Shown here piece by piece: positions 35,949-44,825 of a stretch of 64,000 bases of DNA. Origin of the DNA: Neoroseomonas oryzicola (GTDB lineage Bacteria; Pseudomonadota; Alphaproteobacteria; Acetobacterales; Acetobacteraceae); assembly GCF_012163135.1 (NCBI RefSeq), contig NZ_JAAVUP010000001.1, positions 310,001 through 374,000 of the forward strand, in the 5' to 3' direction. Made by a program: the position numbers and the translations under genes. Under the pieces are notes generated by a model. That model made no database searches. It saw only the letters and a program-made list of their open reading frames with translations, and was not told where the DNA came from. Position 1 is the first letter of the stretch, and every line of letters starts with the position of its first letter.

Positions 35949-36821
35949 ATGTCCCGCATCGCCTATGTGAACGGCCGCTACCTGCCGCAGCCCGAGGCGG
36001 CGGTGAACATCGAGGACCGCGGCTACCAGTTCGGCGACGGCATCTACGAGGTGGTGCACCTCTACGATGGCCGCTTCGTCGACGAGGACCTGCACCTCGA
36101 CCGGCTGGAACGCTCGCTGCGCGAGATCGCGCTGCCCATGCCGATGGCCCGGGCCGCGCTGCGCCAGGTGCTGCGGGAAGTGGCGCGGCGGAACCGCGTC
36201 ACCGAGGGGCTGCTCTACATGCAGGTGACGCGCGGCGTCGCGCGGCGGGAACACGCCTTCCCGGCGAAGCCCGTGCCGCCGGCGCTGGTGGTCACGATCA
36301 AGCGCATCCCGCCCTATCCGGCCACCGTCGACCGCTGGGGAGCCGCGGCGATCACCCAGCCCGACCTGCGCTGGGCGCGCTGCGACATCAAGACCGTGAA
36401 CCTGCTGCCGAACTGCCTCGCCCGCCAGGCGGCGAAGGAGCAGGGGGCGATCGAGGCGGTGCTGTTCGACCCCGAGACCGGCATGGTCACCGAAGGGGCC
36501 GCGACGTCCTTCTGGATCGTGGACGAGCACGGCACGATCCGCGTGCGGCACCTCGACCACGCGATCCTGCCGGGCTGCACGCGCGCGGCGCTGATCGCGG
36601 AACTGCAGCAGGCCGGGATCCCTTTCGAGACGCGGGCCTTCTCGCTCGAGGAGATGCGCCGTGCGCGGGAGGCCTTCCTGACCTCGGCAACCTCCTTCGT
36701 GAAGCCGATCGTGAAGATCGACGGCGCGCCGGTCGGCGACGGCCAGGTCGGGCCCGTCGTCAGGCAGCTCTTCGAGATCTTCGCGCGGCACGTGAAGGGC
36801 GGGCTGAAGAACGCCGCGTGA
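35949..36821 (+). CDS. dat: D-amino-acid aminotransferase-like PLP enzyme (class IV)
   Basis: A 290-residue fold-type IV aminotransferase. It begins MSRIAYVNGRYLPQPEAAVN and has EDRGYQFGDGIYEVVHLY, a D-amino-acid-transaminase signature. The PLP Lys is in RCDIKTVNLLPNCLARQAAK (core shown), and EGAATSFWIVDEHG and LPGCTRAALIAEL match the class IV consensus. The likely reaction is D-alanine plus 2-oxoglutarate to pyruvate plus D-glutamate, for peptidoglycan supply. It follows ntrX by 10 bases, a placement common in Rhodospirillales. Confidence 0.88.
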   Translation: MSRIAYVNGRYLPQPEAAVNIEDRGYQFGDGIYEVVHLYDGRFVDEDLHLDRLERSLREIALPMPMARAALRQVLREVARRNRVTEGLLYMQVTRGVARREHAFPAKPVPPALVVTIKRIPPYPATVDRWGAAAITQPDLRWARCDIKTVNLLPNCLARQAAKEQGAIEAVLFDPETGMVTEGAATSFWIVDEHGTIRVRHLDHAILPGCTRAALIAELQQAGIPFETRAFSLEEMRRAREAFLTSATSFVKPIVKIDGAPVGDGQVGPVVRQLFEIFARHVKGGLKNAA

Positions 36822-37222
36822 GCGAACCGGCCGCCATCGTCCGCGCCTTCTATGCCGAGCTCTGGGAAAAGGGCGACATCGGGCAGTTGCCCGTTCTGAT
36901 GCACGAGGACGTCGCCTTCCAGGGGACCTTCGGGCAGGTGATGCGCGGCCTCGATGCCTTCGAGGCCTATGTCCGCAGCGTGCGCGAGGCCTTCTCGGTC
37001 TATCGCTGCGAGGTTCGCGACCTGGTCGCCGAGGAGGGCAAGGTCGCCGCGCGGGTCGGCTTCTCGGGCACGCACGATGCCGGGCCCTTCCTCGGCCACC
37101 CGCCGAGCGGGCGGCACCTCGCCTGGGAGGGCGTGGGCTTCTTCACGCTGGAGGACGGGCGGATCCGGCACCTCTGGGTGATGGGCGACATGCTCGGGCT
37201 GACGGGCCAGTTGCAGGCATGA
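36818..37222 (+). CDS. NTF2-like (SnoaL/ketosteroid-isomerase-type) protein
   Basis: A 134-residue small alpha-plus-beta protein of the NTF2-like superfamily. It has an N-terminal helix (AIVRAFYAELWEKGDIGQL), a central HEDVAFQGTFGQVMRGLDAF segment and strands ending in FFTLEDGRIRHLWVMGD, typical of SnoaL-like polyketide cyclase/ester-cyclase domains. Substrate unknown; such domains are adopted for many small-molecule or binding roles. It starts at GTG (36818), overlapping the stop of dat (GTGA), and overlaps the HAD gene downstream (ATGA), so it is made together with both. Confidence 0.75.
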   Translation: MSEPAAIVRAFYAELWEKGDIGQLPVLMHEDVAFQGTFGQVMRGLDAFEAYVRSVREAFSVYRCEVRDLVAEEGKVAARVGFSGTHDAGPFLGHPPSGRHLAWEGVGFFTLEDGRIRHLWVMGDMLGLTGQLQA

Positions 37223-37869
37223 CCCGGCCTGCGGCGATCCTGTGGGACTGGGACAACACGCTGGTCGACGGATGGGCGGCGATCGAGGCCGGGCTGAACG
37301 CGGCCTTCCGGGCCTTCGGCCTGCCGGAGTGGGACCGGGCGCAGGTCCTCGGCAATGTCCGCAAATCGCTGCGCGAATCCTTCCCGCCGCTGTTCGGCCC
37401 GGACTGGGAACGCGCGCGGGACATCTTCTATGCCGAGGTCCGGGCCCGGCACCTCGAGGTCGTGGCCCCGATGCCCGGCGCGGCGGCGGCCATCCTCGCT
37501 GCAGGGCGGGTCGCGCCGCAGGGCGTTGTGTCCAACAAGCAGGGGCCGCTGCTGCGCGCCGAGGCGGCGCATCTCGGCTGGGCCGTGCATTTCGGCACGC
37601 TGGTCGGCGCCGGGGATGCAGCGCGCGACAAGCCCGACGCGGCGCCGATCCTGATGGCGCTGGACGCCCTCGGCGTGCAGGCCTCGCCCGCGGTCTGGTA
37701 CGTGGGCGACACCGCGCTCGACATGCAGGCGGCGCGCGCAGCGGGGTGCCGGGCGGTGCTGCTGGGCGATGCCTCGCACGATGGCGGCGTCGCAGCCGCG
37801 CGGCCGGATGCGGTCTTCGCAGACGGCCATGCGCTCGAAGCGCACCTCCTTTCCCTTGCCATTCCCTGA
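37219..37869 (+). CDS. HAD-superfamily hydrolase (phosphoglycolate-phosphatase-like)
   Basis: A 216-residue HAD hydrolase. Motif I is AILWDWDNTLVDGW with nucleophile and acid Asp pair; motif II is in GVVSNKQGPLL; motif III Lys is in DAARDKPDAAPI; motif IV is WYVGDTALDMQAAR. A helical cap domain (residues 20-90) places it with the PGP/Gph-like subfamily I. Expected reaction is dephosphorylation of a small sugar or organic phosphate; the exact substrate is open. It overlaps the NTF2-like gene by ATGA and precedes hfq by 92 bases. Confidence 0.85.
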   Translation: MTRPAAILWDWDNTLVDGWAAIEAGLNAAFRAFGLPEWDRAQVLGNVRKSLRESFPPLFGPDWERARDIFYAEVRARHLEVVAPMPGAAAAILAAGRVAPQGVVSNKQGPLLRAEAAHLGWAVHFGTLVGAGDAARDKPDAAPILMALDALGVQASPAVWYVGDTALDMQAARAAGCRAVLLGDASHDGGVAAARPDAVFADGHALEAHLLSLAIP

Positions 37870-37961
37870 CGCCCGGACAACACTCCGCCCGCCGGCGGCC
37901 GGAAATGGTTTTCGCCGGTCCGCAGACCGGTCGGTGACCGGCAAGAAGAAGGACCGGTCCA

Positions 37962-38297
37962 ATGGCCGCCGAGAAGTCCCAGAACGTGCAGGACGTGTTC
38001 CTGAACCACGTTCGCAAATCCAAGACCCCCGTCACGATCTTCCTGGTGAATGGCGTGAAGCTGCAGGGGATCATTACGTGGTTCGACAACTTCTCGGTGC
38101 TGCTGCGCCGGGACGGCCACACCCAGCTGGTCTACAAGCATGCGATCAGCACCGTCATGCCCGGCGCGCCGATCATGCTGTTCGACGCGACCGCCCAGGC
38201 CGGTGCCCAGCCGGCCGGCGCCCCGACCGCCGGCGCCCCGGTGTCCGAGACCCGCATGACGCTGACGCGTGAGGTGACCCCTGGCGGCGGAAGCTGA
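37962..38297 (+). CDS. hfq: RNA chaperone Hfq
   Basis: A 111-residue hexameric Sm-like RNA chaperone. The Sm1 motif is [20 protein letters not shown] and Sm2 includes [12 protein letters not shown], the KH of YKHAIS being the uracil-binding signature. A C-terminal Ala/Pro/Gly-rich tail of about 40 residues is disordered and longer than in many alphaproteobacteria. Hfq matches small RNAs to mRNAs and in this group also affects nitrogen regulation. The 92-base upstream gap contains GACCGGTC repeated twice. Its 3' end overlaps the hflX start region. Confidence 0.97.
   Translation: MAAEKSQNVQDVFLNHVRKSKTPVTIFLVNGVKLQGIITWFDNFSVLLRRDGHTQLVYKHAISTVMPGAPIMLFDATAQAGAQPAGAPTAGAPVSETRMTLTREVTPGGGS
38271..38283 (+). 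promoter_or_regulatory. Shine-Dalgarno and CTG start of hflX inside hfq
   Basis: GAGGTGA (38271-38277), a strong anti-16S match lying within the hfq coding end, is followed by CTG at 38281. The hflX frame is closed by TGA at 38275-38277, and between it and a TTG at 38494 there is no ATG, GTG or TTG. CTG is therefore the best supported start, about six bases from GAGG. Confidence 0.65.
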
Positions 38298-39597
38298 GGC
38301 CCGCGACGGCCGCCCCACCCGCGCGGCCGTCATCCTGCCCTATGAGCGGAGCAACCGCGTCGCCATCGGCGACGCGGGCGGCCAGCGTGCGGCCGAGGCG
38401 CGACTCGCGGAAGCGGTAGGCCTCGCCGCCTCGATCGGCGTCACGATCGTCCATGAGGCGGTACACCCCCTGCGGGAGCGCCGCCCGGCGACGTTGCTTG
38501 GCGAGGGGCAGGTCGAGATCGTCGGCCGGGCGCTGAAGGACCAGGATGCCGGCCTCGTCGTCGTAGACGCGTCGCTGACGCCGGTGCAGCAGCGCAACCT
38601 CGAACGCGCCTGGGGCTGCAAGGTCATCGACCGCACGGGCCTGATCCTCGAGATCTTCGGCGAGCGTGCGCGCACCAAGGAAGGCGCGCTGCAGGTCGAA
38701 CTCGCGCATCTGGAATACCAGCGCACCCGCCTCGTCCGGTCCTGGACCCACCTCGAGCGGCAGCGGGGCGGCTTCGGCTTCCTCGGCGGCCCGGGCGAAT
38801 CCCAGATCGAGATCGACCGGCGCCTGATCGGCGACCGCATCGTCAAGCTGAAGCGGGAGCTGGACCAGGTGCGGCGCACCCGCGGCCTGCACCGCAAGGC
38901 GCGCGAGCGCGTGCCGTTCCCGGTCGTCGCGCTGGTCGGCTACACCAATGCCGGCAAGTCGACGCTGTTCAACGCGCTGACCGGCGCAGGCGTCTACGCG
39001 CAGGACCAGTTGTTCGCGACGCTCGACCCGACCATGCGGGCGATCCGGCTGCCCTCGGGGCGGACGGTCATCCTGTCGGACACCGTCGGCTTCATCTCCG
39101 ACCTGCCGACGCAACTGGTCGAGGCCTTCCGCGCGACGCTCGAGGAAGTGGCGGCCGCCGACATCATCCTGCATGTGCGCGACATCGCGCATCCGGACAG
39201 TGCGGCGCAGCGCGCCGACGTGCTCGGCGTGATGCAGGAGATGGCCGAGGGTCCGCACGCGACGCTCGAGGAAGGCTGGGAAGGCCGCGTGGTCGAGGTG
39301 CTGAACAAGGCCGATCTGCTCGGCGGCATCGAGGCGGTGCAGCGGCGCGTGCCGGATGCGGTGCCGGTCTCGGCGCTGACGGGCGAGGGGCTCGAGGATC
39401 TGCGCCGGGCGATCGATGTGCGCATCTCGGCCGGCATGGAGACGATCGAGGTAAAGGTACCGACCAGCGACGGTGCGCGCCTGGCTTGGCTGTACCAGCA
39501 CGGGGAGGTGCTCGCCCGCACCGACGGGGAGGAGCAGATCCGGCTGACCGTGCGCCTGTCCCCCGCCGACCGCGCGCGGTTCGAGGACCGGTCGTGA
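38281..39597 (+). CDS. hflX: ribosome-splitting GTPase HflX
   Basis: A 438-residue GTPase from a CTG start. The N-terminal domain reads [18 protein letters not shown] and [20 protein letters not shown], conserved in HflX. The linker [19 protein letters not shown] precedes the G domain: G1 [10 protein letters not shown]3 DTVGF, G4 NKAD. HflX splits stalled 70S ribosomes. Starting at the first canonical codon (TTG at 38494) would give only 367 residues and lose about a third of the N-terminal domain, whereas 438 matches the usual 420-450. It overlaps hfq by 17 bases and the next gene by GTGA. Confidence 0.9.
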   Translation: MAAEAEARDGRPTRAAVILPYERSNRVAIGDAGGQRAAEARLAEAVGLAASIGVTIVHEAVHPLRERRPATLLGEGQVEIVGRALKDQDAGLVVVDASLTPVQQRNLERAWGCKVIDRTGLILEIFGERARTKEGALQVELAHLEYQRTRLVRSWTHLERQRGGFGFLGGPGESQIEIDRRLIGDRIVKLKRELDQVRRTRGLHRKARERVPFPVVALVGYTNAGKSTLFNALTGAGVYAQDQLFATLDPTMRAIRLPSGRTVILSDTVGFISDLPTQLVEAFRATLEEVAAADIILHVRDIAHPDSAAQRADVLGVMQEMAEGPHATLEEGWEGRVVEVLNKADLLGGIEAVQRRVPDAVPVSALTGEGLEDLRRAIDVRISAGMETIEVKVPTSDGARLAWLYQHGEVLARTDGEEQIRLTVRLSPADRARFEDRS

Positions 39598-40421
39598 TCA
39601 CCGCCACCCAGGCGACCGAGGTCGCCACCCTGCTGCGCACCGCGGCGCGGGCGGAGATCCTGCCGCGTTTCCGCCGGCTGGCGCAGGGCCAGGTGCGGGC
39701 GAAGTCGGGGCCGCTCGACCTGGTGACCGACGCGGACGAGGCAGCAGAGAAGGTCATCGCCGCCGGCCTCGCGCGCATGTTCCCCGGCGCGGCCATCGTC
39801 GGCGAGGAGGCGGCGGCGGCGGATGAGGGGGTGCTCGACCGCCTGGCTGGGGCGGACCTAGCCTTCGTGGTCGATCCGGTGGATGGGACGGCGAACTTCG
39901 CCTCCGGCACGCCGCTGTTCGGGTCGATGGCGGCGGCGGTGCATCGCGGGGAAGTGGTTGCGGCCTGGATCCATGATCCGCTCGGCGACGACACCGCGAT
40001 GGCGCTGCGCGGGGAGGGGGCGTGGATCGCGGATGCCGAGGGGCGGCACATGACTGACCTGCGCGTCGCCGCGCCGGTCTCGGTCGATCGCATGGTGGGC
40101 GCGATTTCCTGGTCCTACCTGAAGGAGCCGCTGCGGTCCCGCGTCGCGTCGCGCCTGGCGCGCTTCGCAGGCATCGTCGGGTTCCGCTGCGCGGCGCACG
40201 AATACCGCCTGACGGCGGGCGGACATGCACATCTGCAACTCTACAACCGGCTGATGCCCTGGGATCACCTGCCGGGCTGGCTGATCCACCGCGAGGCCGG
40301 TGGCTACTCCGCGCGCTTCGACGGCAGCGCCTACCTGCCGACGCATCGCGACGGCGGGCTGATCTGCGCGCCCGACCGCGCATCCTGGGAAGCCGCACAC
40401 GAGGCCCTGCTCGCGCCGTGA
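39594..40421 (+). CDS. inositol-monophosphatase family phosphatase
   Basis: A 275-residue Mg-dependent, Li-sensitive-type phosphatase. Metal-site motifs are [23 protein letters not shown] and the diagnostic [16 protein letters not shown]; a C-terminal [20 protein letters not shown] carries the second WD motif. Members act on inositol phosphate, histidinol phosphate, PAP or fructose bisphosphate, and the substrate is not decided by these motifs. It starts at GTG 39594 overlapping the hflX stop, and its own end overlaps greB (GTGA). Confidence 0.88.
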   Translation: MITATQATEVATLLRTAARAEILPRFRRLAQGQVRAKSGPLDLVTDADEAAEKVIAAGLARMFPGAAIVGEEAAAADEGVLDRLAGADLAFVVDPVDGTANFASGTPLFGSMAAAVHRGEVVAAWIHDPLGDDTAMALRGEGAWIADAEGRHMTDLRVAAPVSVDRMVGAISWSYLKEPLRSRVASRLARFAGIVGFRCAAHEYRLTAGGHAHLQLYNRLMPWDHLPGWLIHREAGGYSARFDGSAYLPTHRDGGLICAPDRASWEAAHEALLAP

Positions 40422-40951
40422 GCGACGAGGACGAGGATGGCGAGGAAGGTCCGCCGGGCCTTCCCCCGGGCACGCCCTTCTACATGACGCCGGCCGGCGC
40501 CGCGGCGCTGCGCGAGGAACTGCGCGCGCTGTGGGAGGATGAGCGGCCGAAGGTGGTGGAGATCGTCTCCTGGGCGGCATCGCTCGGCGACCGGTCGGAG
40601 AATGCCGACTACCAGTACGGCAAGCGCAGGCTGCGGCAGATCGACGGGCGGGTGCGGTTCCTGCGCAAGCGGCTCGAGCGGGTGCAGGTGGTCGACCCAG
40701 CGGCGCAGGCGCGGCGCGATCAGGTGTTCTTTGGCGCGACCGTGACCTATGCGCGGCTGTCCGACGATGCCGAGGTGACGATCCGCATCGTCGGCGTGGA
40801 TGAGGCGGATGCGGAGAAGGGGGATATCTCCTGGGTCGCGCCGGTGGCGCGCGCGCTGCTGGGCGCGCGGGTGGGGGATGTGCGGAAGGTGAGGACGCCG
40901 GCGGGGAGCGACGAAGTCGAGGTTGTCGAGGTCCGCTACCCCGCAGCCTGA
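40418..40951 (+). CDS. greB: transcription elongation factor GreB
   Basis: A 177-residue Gre factor that stimulates RNA cleavage in backtracked RNA polymerase. The acidic N-terminus ([10 protein letters not shown]) precedes the coiled-coil domain with the GreB signature ASLGDRSENADYQYGKRR. The C-terminal FKBP-like domain has FFGATVTYARLSDDAEV and SWVAPVARALLGARVGD. It starts at GTG 40418 overlapping the previous stop. It ends the plus-strand run; a convergent gene ends 49 bases away, with only a weak GC hairpin between them. Confidence 0.92.
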   Translation: MSDEDEDGEEGPPGLPPGTPFYMTPAGAAALREELRALWEDERPKVVEIVSWAASLGDRSENADYQYGKRRLRQIDGRVRFLRKRLERVQVVDPAAQARRDQVFFGATVTYARLSDDAEVTIRIVGVDEADAEKGDISWVAPVARALLGARVGDVRKVRTPAGSDEVEVVEVRYPAA

Positions 40952-41000
40952 GGGCTGCCCCGATGGGCGGCCCCGACAGGTCGTGGTGCTGTTGCCGGAT

Positions 41001-44000
41001 TCAGTGGAACGGGTCGGAGTACTGGTTCTCGAACATCTGGGTGAGCTGGTCGATCGTCGGGCAGACGTGATCGTCGCTCCAGGTGTTCTCGGTCTCGAGC
41101 TCGTTCAGGAAGGCTAGGTCGTCCTTGAGCTCCAGCGCAGCAGCCGGGCGATTGGCGTTGCTCGTGTCTGCGCCGAACACGTCACGGACCGCGTTGATCA
41201 CCTCATCCGTCGTCAGGAAATAATGGAAGGCGTCCGCCTGGTCCTCGGCCACGCCGGAGTTGAGCAGCGCGGCGGTAGCATGCCGATAGAGAGCCTGGAC
41301 GCTGTCCGCATTCCCGTTGGTGCTCAGCGCCTGGAGCAGCGTGATGTCGGAGTCGATGGTCTTGGTGGCGCCCTTCTGCGTGTAGACGAAATCGAAGGTG
41401 TCCTTGGTGCCATTGATGCCGCTGAAGGCCTCGGCGAAGGTCACGGTGTTCATGATGTCCGCGAAGCTGATGCCGGGCTTCTTGTCCCAGCCGCCGTCGG
41501 CGAACTGGCTGATCCAGCTGAGGAAGTCGCTGTCCATCTCGACCTTGGACCAGTTCTGCGGCTGTTTCCAGAAGCCGGGGGTGAGACCCTCGAAGCAGGT
41601 TTCCGGGTGGTTCGCGAAGTCGAGGCCCGTCTGGTCGTTGCCCGACGTTGCGTCGATCACGTAACCGTTGCTGCCGAGCGTCGCGACGTAACCGTCAGGA
41701 ACGATCTCGCGAACCGTCGCTCCGTCGTACGTCCAGTCGAGGTCGGTGAAGGACCAACTTCCGTCACTCGCCGTGACGGTCTGCAACTCTCCTGAGTCGA
41801 GCAGGCTGTTGTTGTTCAGGTCGATGTAGATCGTGATGCCGCCAAGGCCGCTGTCGCCAGTTGTCAGCCCATCGCCGTTGGCATCGGTGTACTTGGTGCC
41901 GGAGATGTCGAAGAGCTCGAAGTTGGCGAAGTTGTTGCCGGTGCTGTCGTTGCCGGAGGTGGCGTTGATCAGGTAGCCGTCCCCGCCATAGGTCTGGGTC
42001 CAGCCGCCTTCGCCCTCCTCGCGGACGAAGTACTTGGCGCTGCCGGCGAGCGGGCCGAGGCCCTCGAAGGACCAGGCACCGGTCGTCTCGTCGGTCTCGG
42101 TGCTGTCGAGCAGGGAGAGTTCGCTCTCGTCGACGTCGCCGCCGAGATCGGTGTCGATCCAGGAGTACAGGCCGATGGTGAAGGTCTGCCCCGGGGTGCC
42201 GGCGGGATCGCCGCTGATCGAGCCGTCGCCGGTCACGTCGGTGTACTTGGTGCCGGAGATGTCGAAGAGCTCGAAGTTGGCGAAGTTGTTGCCGGTGCTG
42301 TCGTTGCCGGAGGTGGCGTTGATCAGGTAGCCGTCCCCGCCATAGGTCTGGGTCCAGCCGCCTTCGCCCTCCTCGCGGACGAAGTACTTGGCGCTGCCGG
42401 CGAGCGGGCCGAGGCCCTCGAAGGACCAGGCACCGGTCGTCTCGTCGGTCTCGGTGCTGTCGAGCAGGGAGAGTTCGCTCTCGTCGACGTCGCCGCCGAG
42501 ATCGGTGTCGATCCAGGAGTACAGGCCGATGGTGAAGGTCTGCCCCGGGGTGCCGGCGGGATCGCCGCTGATCGAGCCGTCGCCGTTGGTGTCGGTGTAC
42601 TTCAGGCCGGAGATCGAGATGTTCTTGAAGTTGCCGAAGTCGTTGTTGGTGTCGTTGACGCCCGAGGTCGGGTCGGTGACGTAGCCGTCGGTGCCGACGG
42701 TCTGGGTCCAGCCGGTCTCACCGGCCTCGGCGACGTAGTACTTCTGCAGGCCGGCGAGCGGGCCGAGGTTGCCGAAGGCCCAGGCGCCGGTGGTGGCGTC
42801 GGTCTCGGTGGTGCTGACGAAGGTCAGCGCCTCGCCAGCGTCGCGCACGCCGTCATCGTCGGCATCGGTGAAGGTGTAGAGGTTGATGGTGAAGGTCTGG
42901 CCTGGCGTGCCCGGGCTGTCGCCGCTGAGCGAGCCGTCACCGTTGGTGTCGGTGTACTTCAGGCCGGAGATCGAGATGTTCTTGAAGTTGCCGAAGTCGT
43001 TGTTGGTGTCGTTGACGCCCGAGGTCGGGTCGGTGACGTAGCCGTCGGTGCCGACGGTCTGGGTCCAGCCGGTCTCACCGGCCTCGGCGACGTAGTACTT
43101 CTGCAGGCCGGCGAGCGGGCCGAGGTTGCCGAAGGCCCAGGCGCCGGTGGTGGCGTCGGTCTCGGTGGTGCTGACGAAGGTCAGCGCCTCGCCAGCGTCG
43201 CGCACGCCGTCATCGTCGGCATCGGTGAAGGTGTAGAGGTTGATGGTGAAGGTCTGGCCTGGCGTGCCCGGGCTGTCGCCGCTGAGCGAGCCGTCACCGT
43301 TGGTGTCGGTGTACTTCAGGCCGGAGATCGAGATATTCTTGAAGTTGCCGAAGTTCATCACCTCGGTAACGCCAAAGTCCCCGATCGGCAGTTGAAGATT
43401 GTTGAGGCCCTGACCCGCGGGGTTCGTGATCGTCACCTGCGTCTTGCCGTCAGTCCCTACATCGGGACCGTCGTAGGTGTTCGTCCAGCCCAGCTGAACC
43501 GTCTCCCCGACAGTGATCGTGACAGAATTCTTGTCCTCGGGAAGCACGAAGATCGGGATCTCGTAGTAGCCCGTCGCATCGGTGTAGACGGCGCCGTCCC
43601 AGGTTCCGTCGTTGTCGTAGTCGACAAGGATTTCCCAACCCTCGAGCCCGTGCTCGCCCGCGTCCCAGGCACCGTTGCCGTTGCTGTCCTCCCACTTATA
43701 GCCCGAGATGACAACGTCCGCAGTTTTCGAAACCGACCACTCCTCGAAGCCATCGTTCGTGGCGTACGCGCCGCCGGTCGAACCGAACTCCGAGTAGAGA
43801 TAGACGTAGTTGAAGATCGACGTATTGATCAGATCGACGTTCGCCCCGGCGCCGCCCGCGACGCCATCGGCGCCGTAGACCAGTTCCACCGGGACATAGA
43901 AGTACATGTCAGACTTGCCGCTGCCCGGCTCGAGATTGTAGTTGAGGTAGATCGTGTTGTTCGCGCCGGCGTCGAGATTGTAGACGAGTTGCGCGGCGCT

Positions 44001-44825
44001 CCCGAAGGCATCTCCCGCATGTAGCGGGTCGGTGTTGAAGTTGTTCAGCGTGGCGGAATTGCCAAGGTACAATTGAAGGCGGTCCAGCGACAGGAGCGGG
44101 CTGTTGCTCAGCTGATTGATGTCGAGGCGGAACTCGAAGAACTTGCCCGTCCCGGCGATGGCGTCGGGATCGACGATCGGCACGGCGCTGAGTTCAAGCG
44201 ACTTGGTGAAGCTCGGCGACGTGTTGATGTCGGACAGCGTATTGCCGTTGCTGTCCTCGATCGGACGGTCATCGGTGTTGAAGCCGTCCTCGGTTCCACC
44301 GTTCTGCAACCTGACGAAAGCCTCGATCAGCCCCGTCCCAGCCGAAGACACGGCGCCGGACTGCACGAAATACGCACCGTTCGCGGTCCCCGATGAGCCG
44401 TCCGTCGTAAGGTCGATCACCGCATCGGTGAAGACCGCCGCCGTCGATGCGCCAAAGACGTCGTCCGACGTCCCGAGAATGCCATCCTGACCACTGGCCG
44501 TTTCCGTGGCTGTCAGAACGAATGTCTGGTTCGCGGAATCATCGGGGTTCACATACCAGGACGTGACGATCGTCCCGTTCGCCAACCCGTCGAGATCACC
44601 CTCGCCGCCATCGGTGACGGTCCAGGTCTCATGCCCGGCGCCGCCAAGATCCAGAACTTCGTCATCCGATGTGCCATAGAGCCCGTCCAGACCCGCGCCC
44701 GCGACGTGCTGGACGTTCATCGTCAGCGTCGTGCCGATCGTCAGGCCGTCGGCAGTGATGATCGCCGTCGAACCCGGCGCGTAGTCGTTCTGGTCGGTGA
44801 GGAGGCGAAAGGTGGTTCCGGACAT
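41001..44825 (-). CDS. large SdrD B-like repeat protein
   Basis: A 1274-residue acidic (Asp/Thr/Gly-rich) protein starting MSGTTFRLLTDQNDYAPGST. From about residue 390 it has a string of SdrD B-like/Cna-B-type domains, each opening ISGxKYTDxNGDG, a calcium-binding-like pattern, and including two pairs of near-identical 118-119-residue units. The C-terminal 200 residues form a different domain starting GLTPGFWKQPQNWSKVE. No classical signal peptide, membrane anchor or LPXTG is visible, so a surface role needs an atypical export route such as type I secretion. ATG at 44825 has GGAG eight bases before it; ATG at 44867 would add 14 residues. Confidence 0.8.
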   Translation of the reverse strand: MSGTTFRLLTDQNDYAPGSTAIITADGLTIGTTLTMNVQHVAGAGLDGLYGTSDDEVLDLGGAGHETWTVTDGGEGDLDGLANGTIVTSWYVNPDDSANQTFVLTATETASGQDGILGTSDDVFGASTAAVFTDAVIDLTTDGSSGTANGAYFVQSGAVSSAGTGLIEAFVRLQNGGTEDGFNTDDRPIEDSNGNTLSDINTSPSFTKSLELSAVPIVDPDAIAGTGKFFEFRLDINQLSNSPLLSLDRLQLYLGNSATLNNFNTDPLHAGDAFGSAAQLVYNLDAGANNTIYLNYNLEPGSGKSDMYFYVPVELVYGADGVAGGAGANVDLINTSIFNYVYLYSEFGSTGGAYATNDGFEEWSVSKTADVVISGYKWEDSNGNGAWDAGEHGLEGWEILVDYDNDGTWDGAVYTDATGYYEIPIFVLPEDKNSVTITVGETVQLGWTNTYDGPDVGTDGKTQVTITNPAGQGLNNLQLPIGDFGVTEVMNFGNFKNISISGLKYTDTNGDGSLSGDSPGTPGQTFTINLYTFTDADDDGVRDAGEALTFVSTTETDATTGAWAFGNLGPLAGLQKYYVAEAGETGWTQTVGTDGYVTDPTSGVNDTNNDFGNFKNISISGLKYTDTNGDGSLSGDSPGTPGQTFTINLYTFTDADDDGVRDAGEALTFVSTTETDATTGAWAFGNLGPLAGLQKYYVAEAGETGWTQTVGTDGYVTDPTSGVNDTNNDFGNFKNISISGLKYTDTNGDGSISGDPAGTPGQTFTIGLYSWIDTDLGGDVDESELSLLDSTETDETTGAWSFEGLGPLAGSAKYFVREEGEGGWTQTYGGDGYLINATSGNDSTGNNFANFELFDISGTKYTDVTGDGSISGDPAGTPGQTFTIGLYSWIDTDLGGDVDESELSLLDSTETDETTGAWSFEGLGPLAGSAKYFVREEGEGGWTQTYGGDGYLINATSGNDSTGNNFANFELFDISGTKYTDANGDGLTTGDSGLGGITIYIDLNNNSLLDSGELQTVTASDGSWSFTDLDWTYDGATVREIVPDGYVATLGSNGYVIDATSGNDQTGLDFANHPETCFEGLTPGFWKQPQNWSKVEMDSDFLSWISQFADGGWDKKPGISFADIMNTVTFAEAFSGINGTKDTFDFVYTQKGATKTIDSDITLLQALSTNGNADSVQALYRHATAALLNSGVAEDQADAFHYFLTTDEVINAVRDVFGADTSNANRPAAALELKDDLAFLNELETENTWSDDHVCPTIDQLTQMFENQYSDPFH
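41887..42594 (-). repeat. two 354-base tandem repeats in the repeat-protein gene
   Basis: Copies 41887-42240 and 42241-42594 are nearly identical at DNA level (differences seen at the TCACGTC/TTGGTGTC edge). Each encodes one 118-residue domain with SGDPAGTPGQTFTIGLYSW. In-frame tandem identity implies recent duplication or gene conversion. Confidence 0.9.
42601..43314 (-). repeat. two identical 357-base tandem repeats
   Basis: Copies 42601-42957 and 42958-43314 appear identical base for base. Each encodes one 119-residue domain with SGDSPGTPGQTFTINLYTFT. A third partial match starts at 43315 but diverges after about 20 bases. The unit is a multiple of three, so copy-number change keeps the frame. 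Confidence 0.92.

Noticed and set aside
41887-43314. CRISPR array
   Set aside because: The repeats are 354-357 bases, contiguous without spacers and coding in frame; they are protein-domain duplications.
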